Shown: in pieces, positions 40,539 to 50,875 of the stretch | How positions within the stretch are numbered: the stretch's first letter is position 1 | How the letters are laid out: every line of letters starts with the position of its first letter | Source of the DNA: Ancylobacter novellus DSM 506 | GTDB taxonomy: Bacteria; Pseudomonadota; Alphaproteobacteria; Rhizobiales; Xanthobacteraceae | Length of the DNA: 64,000 nt | Assembly: GCF_000092925.1 (NCBI RefSeq) | Contig: NC_014217.1 | Location: 3,100,001 to 3,164,000, forward strand | Direction: 5' to 3' | Made by a program: the position numbers and the translations under genes | Notes under the pieces: generated by a model | Databases searched by the model: none | Seen by the model: only the letters and a program-made list of their open reading frames with translations | Told to the model about the DNA's origin: nothing

Positions 40539-41789
40539 TTGCAGAAATTCTCCGGCTTCGAGCTGTTCCGCCGGGCGCTCGGCGGCCATCAGGGCTGGCA
40601 GCCGCAATGGCGCACCCCCGAGCCCAAGGCGTCCTACGACGTCATCATCGTCGGCGCCGGCGGCCACGGCCTCGCGACCGCCTATTATCTCGCCAAGGAG
40701 CACGGCATCCGCAACGTCGCGGTGATCGAGCGCGGCTGGCTGGGCGGCGGCAACACGGGCCGCAACACCACCATCGTGCGCTCCAACTACCTGTTCGACG
40801 AGAGCGCCGGGCTCTACGAGCACGCGGTGAAGCTGTGGGAAGGCCTCTCCACCGACCTCAACTACAACGTGATGTATTCCGCGCGCGGCGTGCTGATGCT
40901 GGCGCACAATCATCACGACGAGATCAGCTTCAAGCGCCACGTCCATTCCAACCGCCTCAACGGCGTCGACAATGAGTGGCTGAACGCCGAGCAGGTGAAG
41001 GAGTTCTGTCCGCCGCTCAACATCAAGTCGATGCGTTACCCGATCATCGGCGGTGCGCTGCAACGGCGCGGCGGCACGGCACGGCACGACGCGGTCGCCT
41101 GGGGCTTCGCCCGCGCCGCGGATTCGCGCGGCGTCGATATCATCCAGAACTGCGAGGTGAAGGGCATCCGCCGCGGCCCCGACGGCGCGGTGGAAGGCGT
41201 CGAGACCTCGAAGGGCTTCATTGGCGCGAAGAAGGTCGGCGTGGTCGCCGCCGGTCACACCTCGGTGGTCATGGCCATGGCGGGCCTGCGCATGCCGCTG
41301 GAGAGCTATCCCTTGCAGGCGCTGGTGTCGGAGCCGGTGAAGCCGGCCTTCCCGACCGTGGTGATGAGCAACACCATCCACGCCTACATTTCGCAGTCCG
41401 ACAAGGGCGAGATGGTGATCGGCGCCGGCACCGACGCCTACACCTCCTATTCCCAGCGCGGCGGGCTGCACATCACCACCCACACGCTCGACGCCATCTG
41501 CGAACTGGTCCCGCAGTTCCGCCGCCTGCGCATGCTGCGCAACTGGGGCGGCATCGTCGACGTCACCCCCGACCGCTCGCCGATCATCGCCAGGACCCCG
41601 ATGCCGGGCCTTTATGTGAATTGCGGCTGGGGCACTGGCGGCTTCAAGGCGACGCCGGGCTCGGGCCATGTCTTCGCCCACACCATCGCCCGCGACGCGC
41701 CGCACGCGATCAACGCGCCCTTCACGCTGGAGCGTTTCCGCGACGGCTTCCTGATCGACGAGGCGGCCGCGGCCGCCGTGGCGCACTGA
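40539..41789 (+). CDS. soxB: Sarcosine oxidase, beta subunit
   Basis: A 416-residue flavoprotein subunit of heterotetrameric sarcosine oxidase, which demethylates sarcosine to glycine, passing the methyl group to tetrahydrofolate. FAD loop [14 protein letters not shown] at about 36-48; the region [15 protein letters not shown] holds His183, at the position where FMN is covalently bound in known SoxB. The C-terminal [16 protein letters not shown] is conserved. The start is an unusual TTG at 40539 with GGAGG six bases before it; this gives the usual SoxB N-terminus ([14 protein letters not shown]), while earlier ATG codons give no recognisable extension. First gene of soxBDAG. Confidence 0.95.
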   Translation: MQKFSGFELFRRALGGHQGWQPQWRTPEPKASYDVIIVGAGGHGLATAYYLAKEHGIRNVAVIERGWLGGGNTGRNTTIVRSNYLFDESAGLYEHAVKLWEGLSTDLNYNVMYSARGVLMLAHNHHDEISFKRHVHSNRLNGVDNEWLNAEQVKEFCPPLNIKSMRYPIIGGALQRRGGTARHDAVAWGFARAADSRGVDIIQNCEVKGIRRGPDGAVEGVETSKGFIGAKKVGVVAAGHTSVVMAMAGLRMPLESYPLQALVSEPVKPAFPTVVMSNTIHAYISQSDKGEMVIGAGTDAYTSYSQRGGLHITTHTLDAICELVPQFRRLRMLRNWGGIVDVTPDRSPIIARTPMPGLYVNCGWGTGGFKATPGSGHVFAHTIARDAPHAINAPFTLERFRDGFLIDEAAAAAVAH

Positions 41790-41800
41790 GGAGCTGCCCC

Positions 41801-42088
41801 ATGCTCATCATCGACTGCCCCTGGTGCGGCAAGCGGCCCGAGATCGAGTTCCGCTATGGCGGCGAGGCGCATATCGCCCGCCCGGCCGACCCGTCCGCGC
41901 TCACCGACCAGGAATGGGCAGACTTTCTCTACAGCCGCACCAATCCCAAGGGCCTGCACGCCGAGCGTTGGCGCCACATCCATGGCTGCGGCCGCTATTT
42001 CAACGCCGTGCGCGACACGGTGAGCGACTTCTTCGTCGTCACCTACAAGGCCGGCGAGGCGCGCCCGGACATCGGCGGGGACAAGTGA
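41801..42088 (+). CDS. soxD: Sarcosine oxidase, delta subunit
   Basis: A 95-residue zinc-binding subunit. The metal site is visible as CPWCG at 6-10, together with a later His/Cys pair (HIHGCGRYF). EWADFLYSRTNPKG is typical of SoxD. Eleven bases separate it from soxB (with GAGGAGC as ribosome site), and one base separates it from soxA. Confidence 0.95.
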   Translation: MLIIDCPWCGKRPEIEFRYGGEAHIARPADPSALTDQEWADFLYSRTNPKGLHAERWRHIHGCGRYFNAVRDTVSDFFVVTYKAGEARPDIGGDK

Positions 42089-42089
42089 C

Positions 42090-45000
42090 ATGACCAACCG
42101 CTTCCGCACCGCGTCCGGCGGGCGCATCGACCGCACGGCGCCCGTCACCTTCCGCTTCGACGGCACGACCTATAACGGCTTCAAGGGCGACACGCTCGCC
42201 TCGGCGCTGATCGCCAATGGCGTCCACCTCGTCGGCCGCTCGTTCAAATATCACCGCCCGCGCGGCTTCCTCTCGGCCGGCTCGGACGAGCCGAACGCGC
42301 TGGTGACCGTCGCCCGCGACGCCGCCCGCAGCGCGCCAAACCTGCGCGCCACGCAGGTCGAGCTCTATGACGGGCTGAAAGCCGCGAGCCAGAACCGCTG
42401 GCCCTCCCTCAACTTCGATGCCGGCGCGATGAACGACCTGTTCTCGCCCTTCCTGCCGTCCGGCTTCTACTACAAGACCTTCATGTGGCCGGCGGGGGCG
42501 TGGAAGCGCTTCTACGAGCCGAAGATCCGCGCGATGGCCGGCCTCGGCGTCGCGCCAACGCTGCCGGACCCCGACCGCTACACCCAGAACTACGCCCATT
42601 GCGACGTGCTCGTCGTCGGCGCCGGCCCGGCGGGCCTTGCGGCGGCGCTGGCCGCCGCCGAGAGCGGCGCGAAGGTGATCCTCGCCGACGAGCAGGCCGA
42701 GTTGGGCGGCTCGCTGCTGTCCGAGAGCTCGGCCACCATCGAGGGCGAACCGGCGGCCGAATGGCTGGCGGAGACGCTCGCGACCCTCGAGGCGCGCGAC
42801 AACGTCACCCTGCTCACCCGCACCACGGCCTTCGGCTATTTCCCGCACAACCTCATCGCGCTGGCCGAGCGCGTGACCGAGCACCTCGCCGCTCCCGATC
42901 CCGACCTGCCGCGCGAGCGGCTGTGGCAGGTGCGTGCGAAAGAGGTCGTGCTCGCCACCGGCGCGCTGGAGCGCCCGCTGGTGTTCCCCGACAATGACCG
43001 GCCCGGCGTGCTGCTGGCCGACAGCGGGCGGACCTATCTCAACCGCTATGGCGCGAAGCCCGGCGAGCGCGCGGTGATCTTCACCGCCTGCGACGCCGGC
43101 TACCGTACTGCGCTCGACCTCGCCACCGGTGGTGTCACCATTTCTGCCATCGCCGATCTGCGCGCCAATCTCGATGGCGAGCTGCCCGCCCGTGCGCTCA
43201 AGGCCGGCATCGATGTGCGCCCCTCCACCGTCGTCACCGGCACGTCCGGCCGGCTGCGCGTCGCCTCGGCCGATCTCGCCAAGGTGACGGGCGGCGACGT
43301 CGCCTCTTCGGAGAAGGTGGCCTGCGACGTCGTGCTGATGTCCGGCGGCTTCACGCCTTCCGTCCACCTGTTCTCGCAGTCGCGCGGCAAGCTCGTTTGG
43401 GACGCGGCGAGCGGCGCCTATCTGCCCGGCACCTCGGTCGAGCGCGAACGTTCCGCCGGCGCCTGCCGCGGCGTCTATGGCCTGCAGCGCGTGCTGGAGG
43501 ACGGCTATGCGCAGGGCGAGGCGGCGGCGAAAGCCTCGCGCGATTTCGCCTCCCCCGCCCGCGGCGCCACGCCCGCCCCGGCGGCCTCCTCCCGCGCCTT
43601 CATGGCGCAGGCGGACGATCTCGGCACCGACGGCTTCATCGGCGCCACGCCGCATGGCCGCAACCGGGCCTTCGCCAAGGCCTTCGTCGACTGGCAGAAC
43701 GACGTCACCTCCAAGGACATCAAGCTCGCCACCCGCGAGGGCTTCCGCTCCATCGAGCATGTGAAGCGCTACACCACGACGGGCATGGCGACCGACCAGG
43801 GCAAGACCTCCAACATGAATGCCCTCGGCATCGTGTCGGAGGCGCTGAAGGAGGAGGTGCCGAAGATCGGGCTCACCACCTTCCGCCCACCCTTCACCCC
43901 GACCACCTTCGGCATCTTCGCCGGGGCCGCGCGCGGCGACCTGTTCGATCCGCTCCGCAAGACCGCGATCCACGACTGGGCGGCCGAGCACGGTGCCGCC
44001 TTCGAGGACGTCTCGATGTGGAAGCGCGCGCATTACTTCCCCAAGGCCGGGGAGGGCATGCACGCCGCGGTCGCCCGCGAGTGCAAGGCGGTGCGCTCGA
44101 GCGTCGGCATGTTCGACGCCTCGACGCTGGGCAAGATCGAGGTGGTCGGCCCGGACGCCGCCGAGTTCATGAACCGCATCTACACCAATGCCTGGGCCAA
44201 GCTCGAACCCGGCCGGCTGCGCTACGGCGTCATGCTACGCGAGGACGGCTTCGTCATGGATGACGGCGTCGTCGGCCGCCTCGCCGAGGACCGCTTCCAT
44301 GTCACCACCACCACCGGCGGCGCCCCGCGCGTGCTCGCCCATATGGAGGACTACCTCCAGACCGAGTGGCCGGACCTCGACGTGTGGCTGACCTCCACCA
44401 CCGAGCAATGGGCGGTGATCGCCGTGCAGGGGCCGAATGCCCGTGCCGTGCTGCAGCCGCTCATCGAGGGCATCGACCTCTCCAAGGACGCCTTCCCGCA
44501 TATGAGCGTGCGCGAGGGCCGCATCTGCGGCGTGCCCACGCGCCTGTTCAGCGTCTCCTTCACCGGCGAGCTCGGCTTCGAGGTCAACGTGCCCGCCGAA
44601 TATGGCCGCTTCGTCTGGGAGGCCATCTTCGCCGCCGGCGAGCCCTTCGGCATCACGCCCTACGGCACCGAGACCATGCATGTGCTGCGCGCCGAGAAGG
44701 GCTACATCATCGTCGGCCAGGAGACGGACGGCACGGCGACGCCGGACGACGTCAATCTCGGCTGGGCGGTCGGCAAGGCGAAGAAGGACTTCGTCGGCAA
44801 GCGCTCGCTGGCCCGCGCCTCCATGTCGGCGCCCGACCGCAAGCAGCTGGTTGGCCTGCTGACCAAGGAGCCGGCCATCGTGCTGGAGGAAGGCGCGCAG
44901 ATCGTCGCCGACCCCGGCGCGCCTGTGCCGGTGCCGATGCTCGGCCACGTCACCTCGTCCTATCCCAGTTCCACGCTCGGCCGCTCCATCGCGCTGGCGG

Positions 45001-45125
45001 TGATCAAGGGCGGGCGGGCGCGCATCGGCGAGACGCTGTTCGTCGCCATGCCCGACCGCGCCATCGCGGTCGAGCTGGTCGAGCCGAGCTTCTACGATCC
45101 CAAGGGAGAGCGCCTCAATGCTTGA
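42090..45125 (+). CDS. soxA: Sarcosine oxidase, alpha subunit
   Basis: A 1011-residue subunit. Residues about 20-110 form a ferredoxin-like domain (FKGDTLASALIANG, SFKYHRPRGFLSAGSDEPN). An NAD-binding module follows, with VVGAGPAGLAAA at about 174-186. A linker leads to the C-terminal tetrahydrofolate-binding GcvT-type domain from about 615 (WKRAHYFPK, STLGKIEVVGPDA, SFTGELGFEVNVP). It brings NAD and folate sites to the complex, so that the methyl group leaves as 5,10-methylene-THF. Its end overlaps soxG by eight bases. Confidence 0.97.
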   Translation: MTNRFRTASGGRIDRTAPVTFRFDGTTYNGFKGDTLASALIANGVHLVGRSFKYHRPRGFLSAGSDEPNALVTVARDAARSAPNLRATQVELYDGLKAASQNRWPSLNFDAGAMNDLFSPFLPSGFYYKTFMWPAGAWKRFYEPKIRAMAGLGVAPTLPDPDRYTQNYAHCDVLVVGAGPAGLAAALAAAESGAKVILADEQAELGGSLLSESSATIEGEPAAEWLAETLATLEARDNVTLLTRTTAFGYFPHNLIALAERVTEHLAAPDPDLPRERLWQVRAKEVVLATGALERPLVFPDNDRPGVLLADSGRTYLNRYGAKPGERAVIFTACDAGYRTALDLATGGVTISAIADLRANLDGELPARALKAGIDVRPSTVVTGTSGRLRVASADLAKVTGGDVASSEKVACDVVLMSGGFTPSVHLFSQSRGKLVWDAASGAYLPGTSVERERSAGACRGVYGLQRVLEDGYAQGEAAAKASRDFASPARGATPAPAASSRAFMAQADDLGTDGFIGATPHGRNRAFAKAFVDWQNDVTSKDIKLATREGFRSIEHVKRYTTTGMATDQGKTSNMNALGIVSEALKEEVPKIGLTTFRPPFTPTTFGIFAGAARGDLFDPLRKTAIHDWAAEHGAAFEDVSMWKRAHYFPKAGEGMHAAVARECKAVRSSVGMFDASTLGKIEVVGPDAAEFMNRIYTNAWAKLEPGRLRYGVMLREDGFVMDDGVVGRLAEDRFHVTTTTGGAPRVLAHMEDYLQTEWPDLDVWLTSTTEQWAVIAVQGPNARAVLQPLIEGIDLSKDAFPHMSVREGRICGVPTRLFSVSFTGELGFEVNVPAEYGRFVWEAIFAAGEPFGITPYGTETMHVLRAEKGYIIVGQETDGTATPDDVNLGWAVGKAKKDFVGKRSLARASMSAPDRKQLVGLLTKEPAIVLEEGAQIVADPGAPVPVPMLGHVTSSYPSSTLGRSIALAVIKGGRARIGETLFVAMPDRAIAVELVEPSFYDPKGERLNA

Positions 45126-45696
45126 GCGCACGATGCCTACCCCGATCTCCGCCAATCCGCTCGACGTGCTGGCCGCCATCTCGCGCCCCATCGAGGCGGC
45201 ACGGCTCGTCGCCCTCGGCCCGGCCACCCGGTTGGCCTTCCGCGGCCGCGAGGCGGCGATAGCCCCCGCGGGCGAGGCCTTCGGCGTCGCCCTGCCGCGC
45301 GAGGCGTGCCGGAGCCATCAGGCGGAGGGCCGCTTCGCCCTCTGGCTCGGACCGGACGAATGGCTGCTCATCGTCCCCGGCGCGGAGCCGGCGCCGATCT
45401 TCCAGGCTATCGAAGCCGCGACCGCCGGCATGCCGCGCTCGCTGGTCGACGTGTCCGCGCGCAGCGTCGGCATCGAGATCGCCGGCGCCAAGGCCGCCTT
45501 CGTGCTGAACCAGGGCTGCCCCCTCGATCTCTCGCTCGACGCCTTCCCGGTCGGGATGTGCACCCGCACCGTCTTCCACAAGGCCGAGATCGTGCTGGTG
45601 CGCCTTGCGCCCGACGTCTTCCACATCGATGTCTGGCGCTCCTTCGCACCCTATGTCTGGGAACTGCTGGAAGAGGGCCGGCGCGAGCTGGCCTGA
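45118..45696 (+). CDS. soxG: Sarcosine oxidase, gamma subunit
   Basis: A 192-residue subunit with a GcvT-like fold: FALWLGPDEWLLIVPGAE, SLVDVSARSVGIEIAGAKAAFVLNQGCPLDL, FHKAEIVLVRLAPDVFHIDVWRSFAPYVW. It starts inside the last codons of soxA, showing coupled translation, and closes the soxBDAG row. GlyA and PurU, often behind it in other bacteria, are absent; sdaA follows instead after 139 bases. Confidence 0.93.
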   Translation: MLERTMPTPISANPLDVLAAISRPIEAARLVALGPATRLAFRGREAAIAPAGEAFGVALPREACRSHQAEGRFALWLGPDEWLLIVPGAEPAPIFQAIEAATAGMPRSLVDVSARSVGIEIAGAKAAFVLNQGCPLDLSLDAFPVGMCTRTVFHKAEIVLVRLAPDVFHIDVWRSFAPYVWELLEEGRRELA

Positions 45697-45835
45697 GATT
45701 TGCCGTTCCCCGGCGCCAACCGGGAGACGCGTCAGACATGCGACAAGAACAAGGGGCCGCCAAAGGTCCTGCCAGAGGAAACCGTCCGGCCGCACGCCTC
45801 ACCCGCCTGCGCGACCGAGGGAATGTGATGCGTCC

Positions 45836-47200
45836 ATGATCAGCGCGTTCGAGCTCTTCAAGATCGGCATCGGCCCCTCCTCCTCGCACACGGTGGGGCC
45901 GATGGTGGCCGCCGCCGCCTTCGCCGAACGGCTCACCTCGGACGGCGTGCTCGGCCGCGTGGCGCGGGTCGAGGTGGCGCTGTTCGGCTCGCTCGCCTGG
46001 ACCGGCAAGGGCCACGGCACCGACAAGGCGGTCATCCTCGGCCTCTCCGGCGAGCGCCCGCGCACCGTCGACCCGGATCGCGCCGACGCGCTCGTCGCCG
46101 GCGTCGCGGCCGAGAGGCAGCTCTCCCTCGCCGGTCACCGCCTCATCGGCTTCGATCCCGAAACCGACATCCTGTTCGATAGCAAGGCGCCCACGCCCAA
46201 GCACCCGAACACGCTCGCGCTGCGGGCCTACGCCGCCGACGGCGCGCTCATCGCCGAGGAACGCTGGTGCTCCATCGGCGGCGGTTTCGTCGCCCCCGAA
46301 GAGGATGTCGGCCGCCCGGCGCCGCCGGAAGAGGTCGCGCTACCCTATCCCTTCCGCAATGCCCGCGATCTGCTCGCCATGGCGGAAACCGCCGGCCTCT
46401 CCATCACCGGCCTCGTCGCCGCCAATGAGCGTGCCCGCCGGCCCGCAGCGGAAGTCGATGAGCATCTCGACGGCGTCATCGACACCATGATGGCCTGCGT
46501 CGACCGCGGCATCGCCACCTCCGGCGAATTGCCCGGCGGGCTGAAGGTGAAGCGCCGCGCCCGGGCGATCCACCAGGCGCTCATCGCCCGCAACGCCCGC
46601 ACGCCGCACGAGATCATGGACTGGGTCAGCCTCTACGCCATTGCGGTGAACGAGGAGAACGCCGCCGGCGGGCGCGTCGTCACCGCCCCGACCAATGGCG
46701 CGGCGGGCGTGGTGCCGGCGACGCTGCGCTACTATCGCGATCATTGCCCCGGCGCCGACCGGGCGGGCATGCACACCTTCCTGCTCGCCGCCACCGCCAT
46801 CGGCGCGCTGTTCAAGATGAACGCCTCCATCTCCGGCGCCGAGGTCGGCTGCCAGGGCGAGGTCGGCGTCGCCTGCTCCATGGCGGCGGCAGGTCTCTGC
46901 GCGGCGCTGGGCGGCAGCAACGCGCAGGTCGAGAACGCCGCCGAGATCGGCATGGAGCATCATCTCGGCATGACCTGCGATCCCATAGGCGGCCTCGTGC
47001 AGGTGCCCTGCATCGAGCGCAACGCCTTCGGTGCGATCAGCGCGGTCAACGCCGCCTCACTGGCGCTGCATGGCGACGGCACGCACATCGTCCCGCTCGA
47101 CAAGGTCATCGCCACCATGCGCGAGACCGGCCGCGACATGGCCTCCAAATACAAGGAGACCTCGCTCGGCGGCCTCGCGGTGAACCTGCCGGAATGCTGA
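45836..47200 (+). CDS. sdaA: L-serine dehydratase (iron-sulfur dependent)
   Basis: A 454-residue single-chain enzyme that deaminates L-serine to pyruvate and ammonia, the same length as E. coli SdaA. The N-terminal beta domain has [13 protein letters not shown], and the alpha domain has the cluster cysteines Cys339, Cys381 and Cys392 (GCQGEVG, CDPIGG, PCIERNA) with the same 42- and 11-residue spacing as Cys343/385/396 of known enzymes. GAGGGAAT precedes the ATG. Placed behind soxBDAG, it completes the route from betaine through glycine and serine to pyruvate; glycine-to-serine conversion (GlyA) would be encoded elsewhere. Confidence 0.96.
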   Translation: MISAFELFKIGIGPSSSHTVGPMVAAAAFAERLTSDGVLGRVARVEVALFGSLAWTGKGHGTDKAVILGLSGERPRTVDPDRADALVAGVAAERQLSLAGHRLIGFDPETDILFDSKAPTPKHPNTLALRAYAADGALIAEERWCSIGGGFVAPEEDVGRPAPPEEVALPYPFRNARDLLAMAETAGLSITGLVAANERARRPAAEVDEHLDGVIDTMMACVDRGIATSGELPGGLKVKRRARAIHQALIARNARTPHEIMDWVSLYAIAVNEENAAGGRVVTAPTNGAAGVVPATLRYYRDHCPGADRAGMHTFLLAATAIGALFKMNASISGAEVGCQGEVGVACSMAAAGLCAALGGSNAQVENAAEIGMEHHLGMTCDPIGGLVQVPCIERNAFGAISAVNAASLALHGDGTHIVPLDKVIATMRETGRDMASKYKETSLGGLAVNLPEC

Positions 47201-47249
47201 AGCGCGACCGGCCCGCCGGCCAACCGGCATCATCTTTGCTACCGCAGGC

Positions 47250-47261
47250 AGCAAATTTGCT
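47250..47261. promoter_or_regulatory. Perfect palindrome AGCAAATTTGCT before the GlxA-type regulator
   Basis: A 12-bp palindrome 22 bases before the regulator start, with a further TTTGCT at 47235 and GCTGC behind it. The core CAAATTTGC also stands before the second GlxA-type gene (52849-52857). Possible autoregulatory site. Confidence 0.45.
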
Positions 47262-47283
47262 ATGCTGCGATCCGGAGCAGGCC

Positions 47284-48339
47284 ATGAACCAGCAGCGACC
47301 TCTTCCCCAAGGTGCCTCCGCGAGCGCGGCCAATGCCGCGCCGGTGCTGAATGTCGGCTTCATCCTGGCCGACAATTTCACCCTGTCGGCCTTCTCGCTG
47401 ATGGTTGATCAGTTCCGCCTCGCCGCCGACGACGGCGACCGCTCGCGCCCGATCCTGGCGCGCTGGCAGGTCATGTCGTCCCGGCCCGAGCCGATCCGCA
47501 CGAGCTGCGGCGTCACCGTGGCGCCGTCCGGCCCGCTCGCCGACCCCGCGAACTTCAACTACATCATCGTCGTCGGCGGCCTGTTGCATGGCGGCAAGCA
47601 GCTCGACGAGGAGAGCGTCGCCTATCTCAAGCGCGCCGCCCGCGCCGGCGTGCCGCTGGTCGGTGTGTGCACCGGCTCCTTCGTGCTCGCCCGTGCCGGA
47701 CTGATGACGGGCCGGCGCTGCTGCGTGTCCTGGTACCACTATCAGGACTTCCTCGACGAGTTCCCGCACCACACGCCGGTCGCCGACCGGCTCTATGTCA
47801 TCGACGGCGACCGCATCACCTGCGCCGGTGGCGGCGGCGCGGCGGACCTCGCCACCGCGCTGGTGGAGAAGTTCCTCGGCCGCGCCATTGCCCAGAAGAG
47901 CCGCCATGTGCTGCTGCTCGACCGCCAGCGGCCCGGCACCGAATCCCAGCCGCACCCGCCGATCGCCGACCTCGTCGCCGACGACCGCGTGCGCCGCTCG
48001 CTGCTGCTGATGGAACAGCACCTCGCCGACCCGCTGCCCATCGCCGACATCGCCCGCCGGCTGCAGCTCTCCACCCGCCAGCTCGAGCGGCTGTTCCAGA
48101 CCGTGATGGGCCAGCGCCCGGCCGAGTTCTACCGGCGGCTGCGCCTGCGCTATGCGCGCTTCCTGCTCGATACGACGGGACGCTCGGTGACCGACATCGC
48201 GCTTGAGGCGGGCTTCTCCGATTGCGCGCATTTCTCCCGCCAGTTCAAGGCGCAGCACGGCTTCACCCCGTCGGATGCGCGTGCCCGCGCCCCCGGCCCC
48301 GCCGCCCAGAGCGTCGCCGCGCACCGGCTGTTCGAGTAG
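47284..48339 (+). CDS. GlxA-family AraC-type transcriptional regulator 1
   Basis: A 351-residue activator of the GlxA type: a DJ-1/PfpI-like domain (about 22-200; [51 protein letters not shown]) joined to a C-terminal AraC HTH pair (about 240-335; [26 protein letters not shown] and [26 protein letters not shown]). Relatives control betaine, sarcosine and carnitine catabolism in Pseudomonas (GbdR, SouR, CdhR). Directly behind soxBDAG-sdaA, a SouR-like role is likely. ATG at 47284. Confidence 0.87.
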   Translation: MNQQRPLPQGASASAANAAPVLNVGFILADNFTLSAFSLMVDQFRLAADDGDRSRPILARWQVMSSRPEPIRTSCGVTVAPSGPLADPANFNYIIVVGGLLHGGKQLDEESVAYLKRAARAGVPLVGVCTGSFVLARAGLMTGRRCCVSWYHYQDFLDEFPHHTPVADRLYVIDGDRITCAGGGGAADLATALVEKFLGRAIAQKSRHVLLLDRQRPGTESQPHPPIADLVADDRVRRSLLLMEQHLADPLPIADIARRLQLSTRQLERLFQTVMGQRPAEFYRRLRLRYARFLLDTTGRSVTDIALEAGFSDCAHFSRQFKAQHGFTPSDARARAPGPAAQSVAAHRLFE

Positions 48340-48345
48340 TCGGTA

Positions 48346-48783
48346 TTAGAGACCCGTCGCGATCAGGATCGCCCCGCCGCCGATCAGGGCGACGCCGGCC
48401 CAGCCGATCGTGGTCAGCTTTTCGCCGAGAAAGAGCGCCGCGAACAGCGCCACCAGCACCACGCTGAGCTTGTCGATCGGCGCGACGCGCGCGGCGTCCC
48501 CGAGTTGCAGGGCCCGGAAATAGCAGAGCCACGACGCGCCCGTCGCCAGCCCCGACAGCACGAGAAAGAGCAGCGAGCGCAACGAGACGGTGCCGAGCCC
48601 CTGCCAGCCGCCGGTCAGCGTCAGCATGCCGGCGATGGCGGCGAGGATGACGACGGTGCGGATGAAGGTCGCGAAGTCCGAGCCGACATTCGCCACGCCG
48701 ACCTTGGCGAAGATGGCGGTGAGCGCCGCGAACACGGCCGAGAGCAGGGCCCAGAGCTGCCAGCTTGCGAGGAAGGATTTCAT
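48346..48783 (-). CDS. EamA-domain small transporter (single-repeat DMT)
   Basis: A 145-residue membrane protein with about five helices and one EamA repeat (LWALLSAVFAALTAIFAKVGVANVGSDFATFIRT, ATGASWLCYFRALQLGDAARVAPIDKLSVVLVALFAALFLGEKL). Such half-size DMT proteins act as dimers; the substrate is unknown. The ATG at 48783 was chosen over one eight codons earlier. It converges with the GlxA-type gene with only six bases between. Confidence 0.8.
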   Translation of the reverse strand: MKSFLASWQLWALLSAVFAALTAIFAKVGVANVGSDFATFIRTVVILAAIAGMLTLTGGWQGLGTVSLRSLLFLVLSGLATGASWLCYFRALQLGDAARVAPIDKLSVVLVALFAALFLGEKLTTIGWAGVALIGGGAILIATGL

Positions 48784-48855
48784 TGAGATTATTTTTCCGC
48801 GAGGCATCGCCGCACCGGCCGACTCCTCCGCCGGCCACCGGCTGTTCGAGCAGTA

Positions 48856-49149
48856 TCAGGCTGCGCGCACAGGCGCGATGGCGGCGAGCTCCGGCAGCTT
48901 CGCCGCGGTGGCGGCAAGATCGAAATTCGTCTGCAGGTTCATCCAGAATTCCGGCCCGGTGCCGAAATAGCGCCCCAGCCGCAGCGCGGTATCTGCGGTC
49001 ACCGGCGTCTCCTCCCGCGCCAGCCGCTCGATCCGGGTACGCGGCACGCCGAGCGCCCGCGCGACCCCATAGGGCGTGAGCGCGAGAGGCAACAGGAATT
49101 CCTCGCGGAGGATCTCGCCGGGATGGACTGGAGGGTTGGGACCGAGCAT
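48856..49149 (-). CDS. higA: HigA-family antitoxin
   Basis: A 97-residue XRE-type helix-turn-helix protein with the HigA signature: HPGEILREEFLLPLALTPYGVARALGV, PVTADTALRLGRYFGTGPEFWMNLQTNFDL. It neutralises the HigB toxin encoded nine bases upstream and represses the pair by DNA binding. As in other hig loci the toxin gene comes first. Confidence 0.92.
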   Translation of the reverse strand: MLGPNPPVHPGEILREEFLLPLALTPYGVARALGVPRTRIERLAREETPVTADTALRLGRYFGTGPEFWMNLQTNFDLAATAAKLPELAAIAPVRAA

Positions 49150-49158
49150 GCGCCTTCC

Positions 49159-49440
49159 TCAGTGATAGTCCGTGATCTCGACATCGCCGGCATGGCCGTC
49201 GCGCCAGACGAAGCAGAGGCGGAACTGGTCGTTGATGCGGATCGAATATTGACCCACGCGATCGCCCTTCAATGCCTCCAGCCGGTTGGACGGTGGAACC
49301 CGCAACGCATCGAGCCCGACCGCAGCGTTCAGCATCGCCAGCTTGCGCTGCGCCGTCCGCATCAGGTCGGGCGGAAACCCTTTGCCGATGGTGCCGCTCC
49401 ACACCGCTTCCGTGCGCTTGTCCTTGAAGTTCAGGATCAC
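49159..49440 (-). CDS. higB: HigB-family (RelE superfamily) mRNA-interferase toxin
   Basis: A 93-residue toxin that cleaves mRNA on the ribosome: MILNFKDKRTEAVWSGTIGKGFP...RTAQRKLAMLNAA, SNRLEALKGDRVGQYSIRINDQFRLCFVWRDG. The C-terminal strands with basic residues and the tail DVEITDYH match the HigB family. Both genes are intact, in contrast to the hicAB-type pair at 35 kb. The module sits between the two halves of the betaine island. Confidence 0.92.
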   Translation of the reverse strand: MILNFKDKRTEAVWSGTIGKGFPPDLMRTAQRKLAMLNAAVGLDALRVPPSNRLEALKGDRVGQYSIRINDQFRLCFVWRDGHAGDVEITDYH

Positions 49441-49498
49441 GGGAGGCCCAGCATTCGACGTTGACGTATCATGTCACGATACGCACGAGCGCACAAGC

Positions 49499-49511
49499 CG
49501 ACAAATGTCGC
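49499..49511. promoter_or_regulatory. Inverted repeat CGACA-AA-TGTCG before gbcA
   Basis: CGACA (49499-49503), AA, TGTCG (49506-49510) followed by C. It lies about 105 bases before gbcA, and shares the GACA/TGTC core of the soxB repeat but with a shorter spacer. Candidate activator site. Confidence 0.4.
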
Positions 49512-49613
49512 TTTCAGCAAACTCCCCGTCGTATCCGTGAAAGTCGCGACGCCCCTTCCGTCGAACAATTCCAGACGAGCAGCGGGCTTCGGGACCCGCG
49601 AGGGAGAGACGCG

Positions 49614-50873
49614 ATGCTGGACACCACCGACACGCCGCTGAAGGCGCTGATCCGCCGCCGCAAGCCGGGCTACAGTCTGGAGGCCCCGTTCTACACCTCC
49701 CCCGAGATCTTCCAGGCCGATCTCGACATCATCTTCGGCCGGCACTGGATTTTCGTCGGCGTCGATCCCGACATCCCCGAGCCGGGCGACGCCATGAAGT
49801 TCGACATCGGCACGAACTCCATCTTCGTGGTGCGCGACGACGACAACGAGGTCCGCGCTTTCCACAATGTCTGCCGCCACCGCGGCGCGCCAATCGTGCA
49901 CGACTACAAAACCACGGTCGGCAACCTCGTTTGCCGCTATCACTCCTGGACCTACGGCCTCGACGGCAAGCTGCTCTTCGCCGAGCATATGGGCGCGGAT
50001 TTCGACCCGTCCTGCCACGGCCTCAAGCCCGTGCATGTACGCTCGCTGGAAGGGCTGATCTTCGTCTGCCTCTCCGACGACCCGCCGGCCGATTTCGACG
50101 TCATGGCGGCGAAGATGGCGCCCTATCTCGCCCCGCACGATTTGAAGAACGCCAAGGTCGCCTTCGAGAAGGACATCATCGAGCCGGGCAACTGGAAGCT
50201 CACCATGGAGAACAACCGCGAGTGCTATCACTGCGCGGGCAACCATCCCGAGCTGACCGTGCCGCTCTTCGCCTATGGCTTCGGCTTCGCCCCGGAGGAG
50301 CTCGACGAGCACGGCCGCAAGGAGGCCGAGGATTATGCGAAGCTCGTCACCTCCTCGCACCGCGAATGGGAGAGCTGCGGCTTCCCGTCGGAATGCGTGG
50401 AGCACCTCGACGACATGATCACGGGCTTCCGCACCGAGCGTCTGCCGCTCGCCGGCGACGGCGAGAGCCACACCGGCGACACTCGCGCCGCCTGCAAGAA
50501 GCTGCTCGGCAAGATCAACGATCCCCGGCACGGCGCGCTGCATTTCTGGACCCAGCCCAATAGCTGGCACCACTTCATGTCCGACCACGCCGTGGTGTTC
50601 TCGGTGCTGCCGCTCGATGCCGAGCGCTCGCTGCTGCGCACCAAATGGCTCGTCCACAAGGATGCGGTCGAGGGCGTCGACTACGACATAGAGAACCTCG
50701 TCGCGGTGTGGGACGCCACCAACGACCAGGATTCGACGTTGGTCGGCTATTGCCAGGAGGGCGCGCGCAGCCAGGCCTATGAGCCCGGCCCCTACTCGCC
50801 GCACACCGAGATGCTCGTGGACAAGTTCTGCAACTGGTACATCGGCCGCATGGCCGAGCATCTCGGCCGCTGA
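49614..50873 (+). CDS. gbcA: Glycine betaine monooxygenase, Rieske oxygenase subunit
   Basis: A 419-residue Rieske non-heme iron oxygenase. The 2Fe-2S site is C87-R-H89 ... C107-x2-H110 (CRHRGAP, CRYHSW). The mononuclear-iron site is in NWKLTMENNRECYHCAGNH, with His206 and His211. With GbcB it demethylates glycine betaine to dimethylglycine and formaldehyde. The ATG at 49614 follows GAGGGAGAGACGCG. The neighbours gbcB, a GbdR-like regulator and dgcAB support betaine rather than stachydrine or carnitine as substrate. Confidence 0.9.
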   Translation: MLDTTDTPLKALIRRRKPGYSLEAPFYTSPEIFQADLDIIFGRHWIFVGVDPDIPEPGDAMKFDIGTNSIFVVRDDDNEVRAFHNVCRHRGAPIVHDYKTTVGNLVCRYHSWTYGLDGKLLFAEHMGADFDPSCHGLKPVHVRSLEGLIFVCLSDDPPADFDVMAAKMAPYLAPHDLKNAKVAFEKDIIEPGNWKLTMENNRECYHCAGNHPELTVPLFAYGFGFAPEELDEHGRKEAEDYAKLVTSSHREWESCGFPSECVEHLDDMITGFRTERLPLAGDGESHTGDTRAACKKLLGKINDPRHGALHFWTQPNSWHHFMSDHAVVFSVLPLDAERSLLRTKWLVHKDAVEGVDYDIENLVAVWDATNDQDSTLVGYCQEGARSQAYEPGPYSPHTEMLVDKFCNWYIGRMAEHLGR

Positions 50874-50875
50874 CG